A model generated the notes under the pieces. That model was not told the DNA's origin. It made no database searches and worked only from the letters and a program-made list of their open reading frames with translations. Shown here piece after piece: positions 26,163-35,417 of a stretch of DNA of 38,104 bases; positions within the stretch are counted from its first letter, which is position 1, and every line of letters begins with the position of its first letter. The translations under genes were made by a program, and so were the position numbers. This DNA is from Burkholderiales bacterium (GTDB lineage Bacteria > Pseudomonadota > Gammaproteobacteria > Burkholderiales > Burkholderiaceae_F): assembly GCA_020248785.1 (NCBI GenBank), contig JADCGX010000214.1, positions 1 to 38,104 of the forward strand, read 5' to 3'.

Positions 26163-26590
26163 ACCGCGGCGCGATCGTCTGCGCCGCCCTCGCGCTGATC
26201 GCCATCGCCGGACTCGCCGGCTGCGCGCAGACCGCGCAGCCGCTGTACTCCTGGGAGACATTTCCACGCCAGCAGTACGTCTTCCTCCTGCGCGAGGGCG
26301 TGAGCCCGGAGCAGCAGATCAAGGAGATCGAGGCGCATGCGGAAAAGGCGCGGGCCGCCAACCTCGCGCTGCCGCCGGGGCTGCGCGCGCACCTGGGCAT
26401 GCTGTACCTGAGCGTGGGCAGTCCGGGGCGCGCCGCGGAGATGTGGAACGCCGAGAAGACCGCCTTCCCCGAGTCCGCGCCGTACATGGACCAACTGCTG
26501 CAGCGGTTGGCCGGCGGGGCGACCAAGCAGCCGGCAGCGCCGGCCAAGCCGGCCAGCCCAGCCGACAAGGCCGTGGAGAAGCCGGCATGA
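26159..26590 (+). CDS. DUF4810 lipoprotein
   Basis: The 143-residue product has lipobox LAGC (Cys22), then 'QPLYSWETFPRQQYVFLLRE', which is typical of DUF4810, and a helical TPR-like pair ('LRAHLGMLYLSVGSPGRAAE'). It ends in a Pro/Ala/Lys tail. It overlaps both neighbours by ATGA, indicating translational coupling with the CsgG-like and DUF799 proteins, and presumably works in the same envelope complex. Function unknown. Confidence 0.9.
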   Translation: MNRGAIVCAALALIAIAGLAGCAQTAQPLYSWETFPRQQYVFLLREGVSPEQQIKEIEAHAEKARAANLALPPGLRAHLGMLYLSVGSPGRAAEMWNAEKTAFPESAPYMDQLLQRLAGGATKQPAAPAKPASPADKAVEKPA

Positions 26591-27258
26591 CGCGCGCCAC
26601 TTTTCGCCTGTCTGCGCTGCTCGCGGTCCTCGTGATCGGCGTGCTGTCCGGTTGCGCGACCACGCCGCCCAAGGATTACTCGAAGTTCCAGGCAGCCAGA
26701 CCCGCCACCATCCTCGTGCTGCCGCCGCTAAACGAGTCGCCCGACATCAAGGCCTCCGCCGCCGTGTGGTCGCACGCCACGCGGCCGCTCGCCGAGGCCG
26801 GCTATTACGTCCTTCCGGTCACGCTGGTCGATGAAACCTTCAAGCAAAACGGCGTCACCACTGCGTTCGACGCGCACGGCATCCCGGTCGACCGGCTGCG
26901 CCGCTTTTTCGGCGCCGACGCGGCGCTGTACATCAAGATCCGCGAGTACGGGACCACTTACCGCGTGATCGCGAGCGAGACGGCGGTGCAGGTGAGCGCG
27001 CAGCTGGTCGACCTGCGCGACGGCGCCGTGCTCTGGGAAGGCAGGGCGCGCGCGTCCTCGGCAGAGCAGCAGCAGAGTCAGAGCAGCCTGGCGGGCATGC
27101 TGGTGGCGGCCGTGGTCAACCAGATCATCGGGACGACGACCGACGCCGGCTACAACTACGCCGGCATGGCCAACGGGCGCCTGATCCTCGGGCCGGAAGG
27201 CGTGCTCTACGGTCCGCGGTCGCCGCGCGCCGGGCAGCCGCCTGCGCCTGTGCGGTAG
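26587..27258 (+). CDS. DUF799 (GNA1162-like) lipoprotein
   Basis: The 223-residue product has lipobox LSGC (Cys23). The DUF799 core is visible: 'ATILVLPPLNESPDIKASAA', 'LAEAGYYVLPVTLVDETFKQ', 'FGADAALYIKIREYGTTY', and 'LVDLRDGAVLWEG'. Family members include the Neisseria lipoprotein GNA1162. It is the last gene of the CsgG–DUF4810–DUF799 operon, joined by an ATGA overlap. The C-terminus is Pro/Arg-rich. The molecular function is not established. Confidence 0.92.
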   Translation: MTRATFRLSALLAVLVIGVLSGCATTPPKDYSKFQAARPATILVLPPLNESPDIKASAAVWSHATRPLAEAGYYVLPVTLVDETFKQNGVTTAFDAHGIPVDRLRRFFGADAALYIKIREYGTTYRVIASETAVQVSAQLVDLRDGAVLWEGRARASSAEQQQSQSSLAGMLVAAVVNQIIGTTTDAGYNYAGMANGRLILGPEGVLYGPRSPRAGQPPAPVR

Positions 27259-27345
27259 CCTGGATGCAAATCTGGACGAGTCCGCCCCGCCATTGCGCAG
27301 GGCAAGCGATACGCCGCCTACCCTGCCGCGGGCTACTGTCACGTC

Positions 27346-27993
27346 ATGCCTGACTTCCAAAGCCGCGACCCGGCCGATCCGCGCTTCTGGAACGAGCGCT
27401 TTGCCGTCGGCTTCACCCCCTGGGACGAGGCGCGCACGCCGCCAGCGCTGGCGCGCTTCATCGAGGGCGAGCGCGGCCGCCTTGGCGCGCGGGTGCTGGT
27501 GCCCGGCTGCGGCAGCGGGCACGAGGTCATCGCGCTTGCCGCGGCTGGCTTCGAGGTGCTTGCGATCGACTTCGCGGCGGCCGCGGTCGCACAGGCAAGG
27601 CGCGTTTTGTCGCCTGCGCTGGCGCAGCGCGCGCTGCGGCAGGCGGATTTCTTCCGCTTCGAGCACGACCTCGCGGAGCCCGCGGCGCAGCCGCCGTTCG
27701 ACTGGGTCTACGAGCGCGCCTTCCTGCCGGCGCTGCCGCCGGCCAGCTGGACCGCATGGGCCGCGCGCACGGCGCAGCTGCTCGCACCGGGTGGCGTGCT
27801 GGCGGGGCTGTTCTACCTGGACCAGACACTGCCCGAGCGACGCAGCAGGCCGCCGTTCGTCACCACACGCGCGGAGCTGGGCTCGCTGCTTGGCGGTGCG
27901 TTCGACTGCACCGCGGCGGAGCAGCTCCCCGCCGACGAGGTGCTGCCGGTTTTCGGCGGCCGGCTATGGTGGATGGTCTGGCAGAGGCGCTAG
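27346..27993 (+). CDS. Thiopurine S-methyltransferase-like SAM-dependent methyltransferase
   Basis: The 215-residue product has the N-terminal 'FWNERFAVGFTPWDEART' and SAM motif I 'VLVPGCGSGHEV' (50–61), both typical of the bacterial TPMT family. 'FDWVYERAFLPALPP' and 'GGVLAGLFYLDQ' follow. These enzymes methylate thiols or metalloids such as selenium and tellurium compounds; the physiological substrate here is unknown. The gene stands alone, 87 bases after the lipoprotein operon. Confidence 0.9.
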   Translation: MPDFQSRDPADPRFWNERFAVGFTPWDEARTPPALARFIEGERGRLGARVLVPGCGSGHEVIALAAAGFEVLAIDFAAAAVAQARRVLSPALAQRALRQADFFRFEHDLAEPAAQPPFDWVYERAFLPALPPASWTAWAARTAQLLAPGGVLAGLFYLDQTLPERRSRPPFVTTRAELGSLLGGAFDCTAAEQLPADEVLPVFGGRLWWMVWQRR

Positions 27994-28006
27994 CCCGCGT
28001 AGCCGC

Positions 28007-28028
28007 GACGGACCATGGTGGTTCCGTC
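28007..28028 (+). terminator. Imperfect hairpin after the methyltransferase gene
   Basis: GACGGACCA pairs with TGGTTCCGTC with one bulged base and a TGG loop. There is no T-run, so terminator function is weakly supported. The rest of 27994–28279 shows no gene. Confidence 0.25.
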
Positions 28029-28279
28029 CAAACATGCCTTCGCCGCGCCGGTTACAGAGTGAGATTCACCGCCTGTGTGGGCGACCTGTTCACATGCCCG
28101 GGCCAGGCGTCCGGCTTCGCGTTGGCCGTGCTGTAGCTGCTTCCTGTCTTGGCCGCATCGGCAAAACAACCGACCGGGCACACGCGCTGGCAAAGCTCGT
28201 GCTTGGTTTATCGTCGCGTCCGGCCGTCGCAGGTTCCGCATCACGCCATACGGCCCGCCGTTCACTCTGACTGCACGCC

Positions 28280-29737
28280 ATGACGCTGATCGCCTTTGTC
28301 GTCCTGTATCTCCTCATCACCGTGGCGATCGGCCTGTATGCCGCCTCGCGCGTGAAGAACACCGCGGACTTCGCGGTGGCCGGCCGCTCGCTGCCGCTGA
28401 TCATGGTGATCACCACCACATTTGCCACATGGTTCGGCTCGGAGACCGTGCTGGGCGTGCCGGCCAAGTTCATCGAGGGCGGGTTGCAGAAGACGGTGGA
28501 GGACCCGTTCGGTGCCGCCTTCTGCCTGGTGTTCGTAGGCATGTTCTTCGCGGCCAAGCTGTATCGGATGAACCTGATCACCATTGGCGCGTTCTACCGC
28601 GAGCGCTATGGCAAGGGCGTGGAAATCTTCAGCTCGGCGGTCATCATGATCAGCTACCTCGGCTGGGTGGCGGCACAGGTGACCGCACTCGGCCTGGTGT
28701 TCACGCTGCTCTCTGGCGGTGCCATCACCACGGTGCAGGGGATGATCATCGGCACCGTGGTCGTGCTCACCTACACGGTCTTCGGCGGTATGTGGTCGGT
28801 GGCGCTGACCGACTTTTTCCAAATGCTGATCATCATCGTCGGCCTGCTGCTGATCGCGTTCTTCGCGGCTGACCTGGCGGGCGGCGCCGACAAGGTCATC
28901 ACCTACGCCGCTCAGAAAGACATGTTCAACTTCTTTCCGGAGGCGAGCCTGCATGCGTGGCTGTTCTGGATCAGCGCGGCCATCACGATCATGATCGGCA
29001 GCATCCCGCAGCAGGACGTGTTCCAGCGCGTGATGTCGGCCAAGGACGAGAAGACCGCCGTGCGCGGGCCGATCATCGGCGGCCTGTCCTACCTGGCCTT
29101 CGCCGCGGTGCCCATGTTCATCGGCGTGGCGGCCTTCATCGTGATGCCCGAGATCGCCAACGGGCTGCTGGCCGAGGACTCGCAGCGGATCTTGCCCACG
29201 CTCGTCATGGAAAAGATGCCAACGTGGCTGCAGGTGCTGTTCTTTGGCGCGCTGCTGTCAGCGATCATGTCAACCGCCAGTGCCACGCTGCTGGCGCCGT
29301 CAACGACCTTCGTCGAGAACATCCTGAAGAACTTCACGCCGTTGTCGGACAAAAAGGAACTCAAGGCCATGCGCGTGACGCTCGTGGTCTTTGCGGCCTG
29401 CGTTCTGGGCTACTCGATCATCATGGAAGGCACGCCCATTTATGAGCTGGTGGCCATGGCCTATCAGTTCCCGGTGGTGGGCGCGTTCTGGCCGTTGGTG
29501 CTGGGCCTGTACTGGAGCCGCTCCACGACGCAGGGCGCGGTATGGTCAATCGTGCTGGGCATGACCAGTTGGCTGCTGCTCAACTTCACGCCGCTGGGCG
29601 AGGTGTTCCCGAGCGTGCTCGGCGGCTTCATCATGGCCGGTGTGGGCATGGTGGCCGGATCACTGGCGCCAACCGCCGGCAACAAGGCGCATCACGCCGA
29701 AGGGCGGCACAAGCGCGTGCACAGGCACGCGCACTGA
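28280..29737 (+). CDS. Sodium:solute symporter (SSS family)
   Basis: The 485-residue membrane protein has about 12–13 hydrophobic helices. SSS hallmarks are the early 'LYLLITVAIGLYAASRVKNT', 'ADFAVAGRSLPL', 'TVFGGMWSVALTDFFQM', and 'LSAIMSTASATLLAPST', which contains Na+-site Ser/Thr residues. The family imports proline, pantothenate, sugars, carboxylates and similar solutes with sodium; the substrate is not assignable here. The last ~15 residues are His-rich ('HHAEGRHKRVHRHAH'), unusual for the family and possibly metal-binding. It is convergent with the NmrA-like gene. Confidence 0.93.
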   Translation: MTLIAFVVLYLLITVAIGLYAASRVKNTADFAVAGRSLPLIMVITTTFATWFGSETVLGVPAKFIEGGLQKTVEDPFGAAFCLVFVGMFFAAKLYRMNLITIGAFYRERYGKGVEIFSSAVIMISYLGWVAAQVTALGLVFTLLSGGAITTVQGMIIGTVVVLTYTVFGGMWSVALTDFFQMLIIIVGLLLIAFFAADLAGGADKVITYAAQKDMFNFFPEASLHAWLFWISAAITIMIGSIPQQDVFQRVMSAKDEKTAVRGPIIGGLSYLAFAAVPMFIGVAAFIVMPEIANGLLAEDSQRILPTLVMEKMPTWLQVLFFGALLSAIMSTASATLLAPSTTFVENILKNFTPLSDKKELKAMRVTLVVFAACVLGYSIIMEGTPIYELVAMAYQFPVVGAFWPLVLGLYWSRSTTQGAVWSIVLGMTSWLLLNFTPLGEVFPSVLGGFIMAGVGMVAGSLAPTAGNKAHHAEGRHKRVHRHAH

Positions 29738-29739
29738 GG

Positions 29740-29777
29740 GCGCGCGGGGCAGGCCTGCCGGCCCGCCCGTCGCGCGC
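29740..29777. terminator. GC-rich dyad between convergent genes
   Basis: GCGCGCG (29740–29746) pairs with CGCGCGC (29771–29777), with GGGC/GCCC inside and a GGCAGGCCTGCC palindrome (29748–29759) competing for the loop. It lies between two convergent stops and could serve both. It has no T-run. Confidence 0.4.
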
Positions 29778-29790
29778 ATTCAGCGCGTGT

Positions 29791-30649
29791 TCAGCGCCAG
29801 GCGGCGGCGTGCTCCCGCGCGAAGGCCGCAAAGCTGCGCGGCGCGTGGCCGGTGAGGCGGCGTACATCGCCGGTCACTCTGGCCGCCCAGCCCTGCTTGA
29901 TCACGTGGTTGAGGCTAATCAGCCAGTCGATCAGCTGCGGCGGAAAGCCCACCTTCGTCATCGAGCCCACGGCCGCCTGCTCGGGCACGTCGACATACTG
30001 CACGTCGCGGCCGACGTGCCCGACCGATCTCGGCCGCCATCTGCGCATCGGTCATGGCCTCGGCACCGGTGAGTGTGTAGGAGGCGCCGGCGTGCGCCGC
30101 GGGCGCGGTCAGCACCACCGCGGCGGCCTCGGCGATATCGCGCACGTCGATCACGGCCGTGGCGCCGGTGCCGTGCGGCGCATAGATGGCGTTGGCGCCC
30201 TTGATAGTGCCGGCGGAAAAGTTGATGGCGCTTTGCATGAGGCTGGCCGGCCGCGGCAGGGTGTAGGCGATGCCGATGCCCGTGATGAGATCGTCGATCT
30301 GGCCATGCCCCCGGGCGATGGATGCCGGTCTGTGGGAGTCGGCGCCGGCGCCCGACGAGCGCACGATGTGCCGCGCACCCGCCGCCTTGGCGGCCGCCAC
30401 GGCGTTGCGCGCCATGTCGAGCATGTCCGGAACCAGCGGAAACAGCAGGAACAGGGTGTCGCTGCCGGCGAACGCCGTCGCCAACTCGGTCGGCTGTGTG
30501 AAGTCGCCGCGTACCTCGCGCACGCCGGCCGGCGCCTTGCCGGGCGCGCTCGTCATCACGGCGAAGTCGGCGCCGCGCGCCTGCGGTTGCTTGACCAGTT
30601 CGCGGCCGATGTTGCCGGTGCTGCCGGTGACCAGGATTCGGCTTGCCAA
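29791..30649 (-). pseudogene. NmrA-like NAD(P)-dependent oxidoreductase, frameshifted near 30019–30021
   Basis: The N-terminal part has 'SRILVTGSTGNIGRELVKQ' (Rossmann GxxGxxG), 'VRGDFTQPTELATAFAG', and 'HIVRSSGAGAD', typical of NmrA/QOR2-like atypical short-chain dehydrogenases. At 'AAEIGR' the frame switches: the C-terminal part ('HVGRDVQYVDVPEQAAVGSM' to 'AREHAAAWR') lies one base out. Dropping one base from the three-C run at 30019–30021 joins them into about 285 residues. The start is uncertain: TTG 30649 fits the family N-terminus; ATG 30721 would add 24 residues. It is divergent from a LysR-type gene, which would normally regulate it. Either a decayed gene or a one-base sequencing error. 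Confidence 0.82.
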
Positions 30650-30933
30650 GTTCAGGGTCTTTTCGGGTTCGGGTTGCGATGGACCGAACTCTAGGCAGGC
30701 GTGAGTCCAACTCAAAAACATAGAATGTCGGATCATCCTAGAAACCGCAGTTGTCATTGCTGCCAAACAGCGCAGATCGAGTGTTGGCGCGGCTTTCCCG
30801 GCGATTCCCGCGACTGCGGAGCAGTTCCAAACCGGTGATCGACCGCCGCTCAAATTGTTCAGTCGCGACAGCGACTTGGTGCGTCTCGCGGCCGTCAACT
30901 GCGGTTTTAGGATCATTTTCAACTTTGCGTTGA
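30650..30933. promoter_or_regulatory. Divergent intergenic region (NmrA-like / LysR)
   Basis: This stretch between two divergent genes is more AT-rich than its surroundings near both ends (30710–30735 and 30905–30935), as expected for promoters. A LysR-type operator would normally lie here, but I could not assign a confident T-N11-A site. No gene is seen. Confidence 0.4.
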
Positions 30934-31822
30934 ATGACGAATCTGCCTGCATTGGTGTCGTTCACCGAGGCGGCGGCGGCCGGCAGCTTCACGGTCGCCG
31001 CCGCCAAGCTCGACCTCACGCCGGCGGCGGTCAGCAAGAACGTGGCGCGGCTCGAGCAGCAGCTCGGCGTGCGCCTGTTCAACCGCTGCACCCGCCAGCT
31101 GCGACTGACAGCGGAGGGCTAGGCGTTTCGCGCGCGCGGCGCGGCGGTCGGGCGGGTGCGCATCTCGGTCGGCGTGTCCTTCGGCCGCCGCTACCTGCTA
31201 CCGCTGCTGCCCGCGCTCGCCGCCCGCCATCCGGAGCTGCAGATCGAGGTGAGCCTGGACAATCGCGCGGTCGATCTGCTGGCCGAGGGCTACGACGTCG
31301 GTGTACGCGGTGGCGTCATCGAGGAATCGAGCGTCGTGGCGCGCCGCGTCGCGCGGCTGCCCCTGGTGCTGGTGGCCTCGCCCGGCTATCTGCGCGCGCT
31401 GCGCGCCCCGGCGCGCCGCGGACCTGGCGCAGCACGAACTGCTGGGCGTGCGGCTGCCCGCCGGCGGCGACATCCCGTGGCGCTATCGCCGGCCCGGCGG
31501 CGGCGGCACGACGGCACTGCCGATGGCCGCGCGCCTGTGGCTGTCCGACCCCGAAGCGCTGATCGACCTGGCGCTGGAGCATGCCGGCATTGCGCAGGTG
31601 GGTCTGTATCACGCCACGCCGTTGCTGCGCTCGGGTCGGCTGAAGGCCGCGTTGACTGACCTGCACGACCCCGGTGGCCGCGAGATCGTGCTGCACTACC
31701 CGCACCGGCAGTACCTCGCGCCGCGCGTGCGGGTCACCGTCGATGCGCTGCTGTCGGGTCTGGCGAAGAATGCGGATCTGCACGCAGCGCGCGACGCGCT
31801 GCCGGATTCGCACAAGGCCTGA
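30934..31822 (+). pseudogene. LysR-family regulator with nonsense codon, short deletion and frameshift
   Basis: The N-terminal helix-turn-helix is intact ('LVSFTEAAAAGSFTVAAAKL', 'GVRLFNRCTRQLRLTAEG'). Then TAG at 31120–31122 stands where the family usually has Glu or another residue before 'AF'. Only about nine codons separate it from 'GRVRISVGVSFGRRYLLPLL', whereas LysR proteins have a linker helix of roughly 30 residues, so an in-frame deletion is inferred. After 'SPGYLRALRA' the frame slips by one base at the four-C run 31406–31409. The other frame completes the domain ('DLAQHELLGVRLPAGGDIPW' to 'PDSHKA'). With three lesions this is a pseudogene. Its divergent neighbour is broken too. Confidence 0.88.
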
Positions 31823-31863
31823 GCCCGGCGCAGGCCGGGCACGCTTGGCAGTCAGCGGCCGGA

Positions 31864-32796
31864 CTAGCCGCGGCCGCCGCTGCTGGAGGCAAGCGTGGTG
31901 AAGTCCTGGGCGTAGCCGCGGAGCTTCTTCGACAGCGTGGCTTTCTGCGCGGGTGTCGCGCTGTTGATGAGCTGCGCGATCAACAGCGCGTTGTTGCGGC
32001 GGTTCTCCTGCAGACGGGCGCGGCGTGCCTCATCCGCCGGCCAGGCCAGTTCCCCGAAGTACTCGCGCAGCCAATGTGCGGCGATCAGCTCCGTCGGCTT
32101 TTCGTCGACGATCCGCCGCAGCACGGCCACCAGGTCACGCTGGCGGCGCTCGCGTTCCTCCATCCACAGCTGTTGGCCCGAGGGGCGCGCGCTCAGTGAG
32201 GCGCGCACCAGGCCCAGTTGCTCCTTGCTGAGCGAGCCGAACCAGCTCTCGGTACGCTCGGCATACGCCTCGACGCGATCATCCAGCGTTTCCTTGCCGG
32301 CGATCTTCATGAATTCGCGCCGCGCCTTGGAACTGTCCTTGGCGAGCTTGTCGGCAAAGTGATCGACCTGCGCGGGCTGCAGCGTGAGGGCCAGGCGCAC
32401 CAGCTCCGGCGCCGCCTGCTCGCCGATCTTCAGCATCTTCTCGTTCATTGCCTGCTGGAAGGCCAGCACATCGTCGGCGGTGACGCTGCCGTTGCCGACC
32501 TTGCGCTCGGTGTCGTCCAGAAAGCGCGCATACGCCTGCAGTTGCGTGCTGCGGTGCCATCTCAGCAGCTCGCGCACGCGGTCCTTCACCAGCTTCTCCT
32601 GCGTCTCGTCCAGGTCCAGGTAGCTGTCGAGCGAGTACACCAGCAAGGTGTCGGCGTTGTTGTAGCCGAGCTTGATCGAGGAGCAGGCCGCCAGCAGCAG
32701 GACGGCGGCGAGCGCAAGCGTCTGCGCGGCGCGGCGGGCAAGCGGGATCCTCACCGTGGGCGGGCGGGCAGTAGCATGCGAGCGCTGGAACATCAT
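31864..32796 (-). CDS. DUF6279-family lipoprotein
   Basis: The 310-residue product has a long basic n-region, a hydrophobic core and lipobox LAAC (Cys38 from the first Met of 'MMFQRS'). It is followed by the family start '[20 protein letters not shown]' and '[20 protein letters not shown]'. The rest is almost entirely helical and charged. ATG 32796 is preferred; ATG 32817 is in frame and would overlap the ATG of the divergent glmU. Function unknown; periplasmic or outer-membrane anchoring is inferred from the lipobox. Confidence 0.87.
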   Translation of the reverse strand: MMFQRSHATARPPTVRIPLARRAAQTLALAAVLLLAACSSIKLGYNNADTLLVYSLDSYLDLDETQEKLVKDRVRELLRWHRSTQLQAYARFLDDTERKVGNGSVTADDVLAFQQAMNEKMLKIGEQAAPELVRLALTLQPAQVDHFADKLAKDSSKARREFMKIAGKETLDDRVEAYAERTESWFGSLSKEQLGLVRASLSARPSGQQLWMEERERRQRDLVAVLRRIVDEKPTELIAAHWLREYFGELAWPADEARRARLQENRRNNALLIAQLINSATPAQKATLSKKLRGYAQDFTTLASSSGGRG

Positions 32797-32815
32797 GGTC
32801 GGTCTCGGGTCGCGC

Positions 32816-34309
32816 ATGAACGCACAGTTGGTGGCAGGTTCGGTAGCAAGTTCGGTAGCAAGCTCGGCAACGACGTCCGTTCAGGAGTCTGCCGGGCAGT
32901 CGAACGCGCCGTCGGGCGCGGCCTTGAACGTCGTCATCCTGGCGGCCGGCCAGGGCAAGCGCATGAAGTCCACGTTGCCCAAGGTCCTGCATCCGGTCGC
33001 GGGGCGGCCTATGCTAGCCCACGTGATCGACACCGTGCACGCCCTGGCGCAGGCGCGCGGGACGCTGGCGCGGTTGACCGTGGTGGTCGGCCACGGTGCC
33101 GATGCCGTCCTCCAAGCCTTCTCTGAGCGCGGCGAGATCAAGTTCGTTCTCCAATCGCCCCAGCTTGGCACCGGCCATGCCGTCATGCAAGCGGTCCCGC
33201 ACCTGGATGATGCAGCGCCGACGGTTGTGCTCTATGGCGACGTGCCGCTGATCACGGCGGCCACGCTCGCCCGCCTGCTGGAGGCCGCGCAGGCGCGGGC
33301 CGAGCCCGCGGTCGGCCTGCTGACCGTGACCTTGCCCGACCCGACAGGCTACGGTCGCGTGGTGCGCGACTGGCATGGCAATGTGCTGAAGATCGTCGAG
33401 CAGAAGGACGCGCACGGCGACGAACTGGCGATCGCCGAGGTCAACACTGGCATCGTCGTGGTGCCCACGCCGCATCTGAAGCGCTGGCTGGGGCAGCTAT
33501 CCAACCATAACGCCCAGGGCGAGTACTACCTGACCGACATCATTGCCACCGCGGTGCGCGACCATGTGCGGGTCATCGCCGTGCCGGCAGCCGATGCGAG
33601 CGAGGTCGCCGGCGTGAACAGTCCGGCGCAGCTCGCGCAGGCCGAGCGCGTGGCGCAGTTGCGCGCCGCCGAGGCGCTGCTGGATGCAGGCGTGGCGCTC
33701 GCTGATCCGGCGCGCATCGACGTGCGTGGCAGCGTGCAGACGGGCAGTGGCGTGAGCATCGATGTCGGCTGCGTATTCGAGGGGCAGGTCGAGCTGGCCG
33801 ACGGCGTGCGCGTGGGCCCCTACTGCGTTCTGCGCAACGCGCGCGTCGGCGCGGGTACCGAGATCGCCGCCTTTTCGATGCTGGAGGACGCTGTCGTCGG
33901 CGCGCATGCGCGCATCGGCCCGTATGCGCGGCTGCGGCCGGGCGCCGAGCTTGCCGACGAAGTCCACATCGGCAATTTCGTCGAGGTGAAAGCCTCGCGC
34001 ATGGGGCCGGGCAGCAAGGCCAACCACCTCTCGTACGTGGGTGACGCCACCGTGGGCGCGCGCGTGAACATCGGCGCCGGCACCATCGTGGCCAACTACG
34101 ACGGCGCCAACAAGCACCGTACGGTGATCGGCGACGACGCGCACACCGGGTCGAACTCGGTCCTGGTGGCGCCGATCACGGTGGGTGACGGCGCCACCAT
34201 CGGCGCGGGGTCCACGGTGATCCGTGCCGTGCCCGCCGGCAAGCTCACCGTCGCGCGCGCGAAGCAGGTTGTGGTTGACGGCTGGACGCGGCCGCAAAAG
34301 AAGACGTGA
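32816..34309 (+). CDS. glmU: Bifunctional GlmU: N-acetylglucosamine-1-P uridyltransferase / glucosamine-1-P acetyltransferase
   Basis: GlmU makes UDP-GlcNAc, precursor of peptidoglycan and LPS. The nucleotidyltransferase domain shows '[20 protein letters not shown]', '[10 protein letters not shown]', 'LYGDVPLI' and 'NTGIVVV'. The C-terminal left-handed beta-helix acetyltransferase shows hexapeptide repeats, '[20 protein letters not shown]', '[19 protein letters not shown]' and '[10 protein letters not shown]'. From ATG 32816 the protein is 497 aa, about 36 longer than usual. The extra N-terminus is low-complexity Ser/Ala/Val from a DNA repeat. TTG 32924 would give 461 aa starting MNVVILAAG, which matches the family length; neither start has a clear Shine-Dalgarno. 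The next gene overlaps the stop as GTGA. Confidence 0.96.
   Translation: MNAQLVAGSVASSVASSATTSVQESAGQSNAPSGAALNVVILAAGQGKRMKSTLPKVLHPVAGRPMLAHVIDTVHALAQARGTLARLTVVVGHGADAVLQAFSERGEIKFVLQSPQLGTGHAVMQAVPHLDDAAPTVVLYGDVPLITAATLARLLEAAQARAEPAVGLLTVTLPDPTGYGRVVRDWHGNVLKIVEQKDAHGDELAIAEVNTGIVVVPTPHLKRWLGQLSNHNAQGEYYLTDIIATAVRDHVRVIAVPAADASEVAGVNSPAQLAQAERVAQLRAAEALLDAGVALADPARIDVRGSVQTGSGVSIDVGCVFEGQVELADGVRVGPYCVLRNARVGAGTEIAAFSMLEDAVVGAHARIGPYARLRPGAELADEVHIGNFVEVKASRMGPGSKANHLSYVGDATVGARVNIGAGTIVANYDGANKHRTVIGDDAHTGSNSVLVAPITVGDGATIGAGSTVIRAVPAGKLTVARAKQVVVDGWTRPQKKT
32839..32862 (+). repeat. 12-bp tandem repeat at the glmU 5' end
   Basis: TTCGGTAGCAAG occurs twice in tandem (32839–32850, 32851–32862), followed by a degenerate third unit. 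It encodes the repeated Ser-Val-Ala-Ser part of the possible GlmU extension, or lies in the 5' untranslated region if TTG 32924 is the start. Confidence 0.85.
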
Positions 34310-35334
34310 GCGCGGCGTCTGCGTCAGCCGGCAGCACGGCCGCGTCGCCCGGCGCTACGACCTGCCCCGTGCCGCGCCGGGTCCCGCTCGCGCTCGGTAC
34401 CGCACGGCTGCGGTTGCGATTCCCGCAGGAGGCGGACTGGCGCGCGCTGCACGCCTACTTCGGCGATGCGCAGAGCGTGCGTTACACGACGCGCCGCGTG
34501 CTGAACGAGGGCGAGACCTGGCGTTTGTTGGCGGGTGCGGCCGGCCACTGGGCTTGGCGCGGCTACGGCCCCTACGTGCTGGAGCGGCGCAGCGACGTCG
34601 CTGCCATCGGCATCTGCGGGCCGTGGTACCCGAACGATTGGCCCGAGCCGGAGATCAAGTGGGCGCTGCTGCCTTCGGCGCGCGGCCAGGGCCATGTGCA
34701 GGAGGCGGCGCTTGCGGTGCGTGCGATGCTGCACGCGCATCTGGGCTGGGTGCCAATCAGCCTGATCGATCACGAGAACACCGCGTCCATCAAGGTGGCG
34801 CGCGCGCTGGGCGCGCAGATCGAGCGGACGATCGACTTTCGCGACTCGCGGGCGCATGTGTTCAGGCATGCGGCGCCGGCCGCCTGGGCCGTGCGCCCGG
34901 CCACGGCCGCCGATGCGAGCGCCATCGCCACGCTGTACCTGCGGTCGCGCCGCGCCCACGTCGTGTTCGCGCCCCTGGCGCACGGCGATGACGAGGTGCG
35001 TCAGCACGTCCGCGACGACGTGCTGGTGCGGTCGCGTGTCTGGGTGGCGCTCGACGGGGACGGGGTCGTCGCTTTTCTTGCGCTCGATCGGCGCGATGGC
35101 GCCGACTGGATCCGGCACCTTTACGTGGCACCGGCACGCGTGAGCGCGGGCGCAGGGCATGCCCTGATCGGCGTCGCGCTGCGCGAGGCCGCGCGACCGC
35201 TGCGCCTGCACACGTTTGCCGCAAACACGGGCGCGCGGCGCTTCTACGAGCGCTACGGCTTTGCCGCGATCGCCTTTGGCGACGGCCAGGGCAACGAAGA
35301 AGGCTGTCCTGACGTGCTGTACGAGCTTGCGTAA
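34306..35334 (+). CDS. Double-GNAT N-acetyltransferase fused protein
   Basis: The 342-residue product starts with GTG 34306, overlapping the glmU stop (GTGA), so it is translationally coupled to glmU. Residues ~25–190 form a RimJ/RimL-type GNAT domain ('[20 protein letters not shown]', '[17 protein letters not shown]', '[16 protein letters not shown]'). Residues ~195–342 form a second GNAT domain ('[20 protein letters not shown]', '[20 protein letters not shown]', '[13 protein letters not shown]'). Both acetyl-CoA loops look present, the first as ARGQGH and the second more diverged. The substrate is unknown. The location suggests amino-sugar or envelope metabolism, but this is only inference. 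Confidence 0.88.
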   Translation: MSAASASAGSTAASPGATTCPVPRRVPLALGTARLRLRFPQEADWRALHAYFGDAQSVRYTTRRVLNEGETWRLLAGAAGHWAWRGYGPYVLERRSDVAAIGICGPWYPNDWPEPEIKWALLPSARGQGHVQEAALAVRAMLHAHLGWVPISLIDHENTASIKVARALGAQIERTIDFRDSRAHVFRHAAPAAWAVRPATAADASAIATLYLRSRRAHVVFAPLAHGDDEVRQHVRDDVLVRSRVWVALDGDGVVAFLALDRRDGADWIRHLYVAPARVSAGAGHALIGVALREAARPLRLHTFAANTGARRFYERYGFAAIAFGDGQGNEEGCPDVLYELA

Positions 35335-35417
35335 GCGGCAGCGCGTCGCGCGCGGGCGCCCTGCGCGGCGGCGCGGGCAGCAGGTGCAGGTGTGGGCGCT
35401 CGCCGCCCTGGCAGGCG

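Noticed and set aside
25479-27258. Curli secretion locus
   Set aside because: There are no csgA, csgB, csgE or csgF-like genes; the DUF4810/DUF799 partners define a different conserved operon.
27994-28279. Small gene or RNA between the methyltransferase and the symporter
   Set aside because: Frames here lack ribosome sites and domain patterns; only a weak hairpin is visible.
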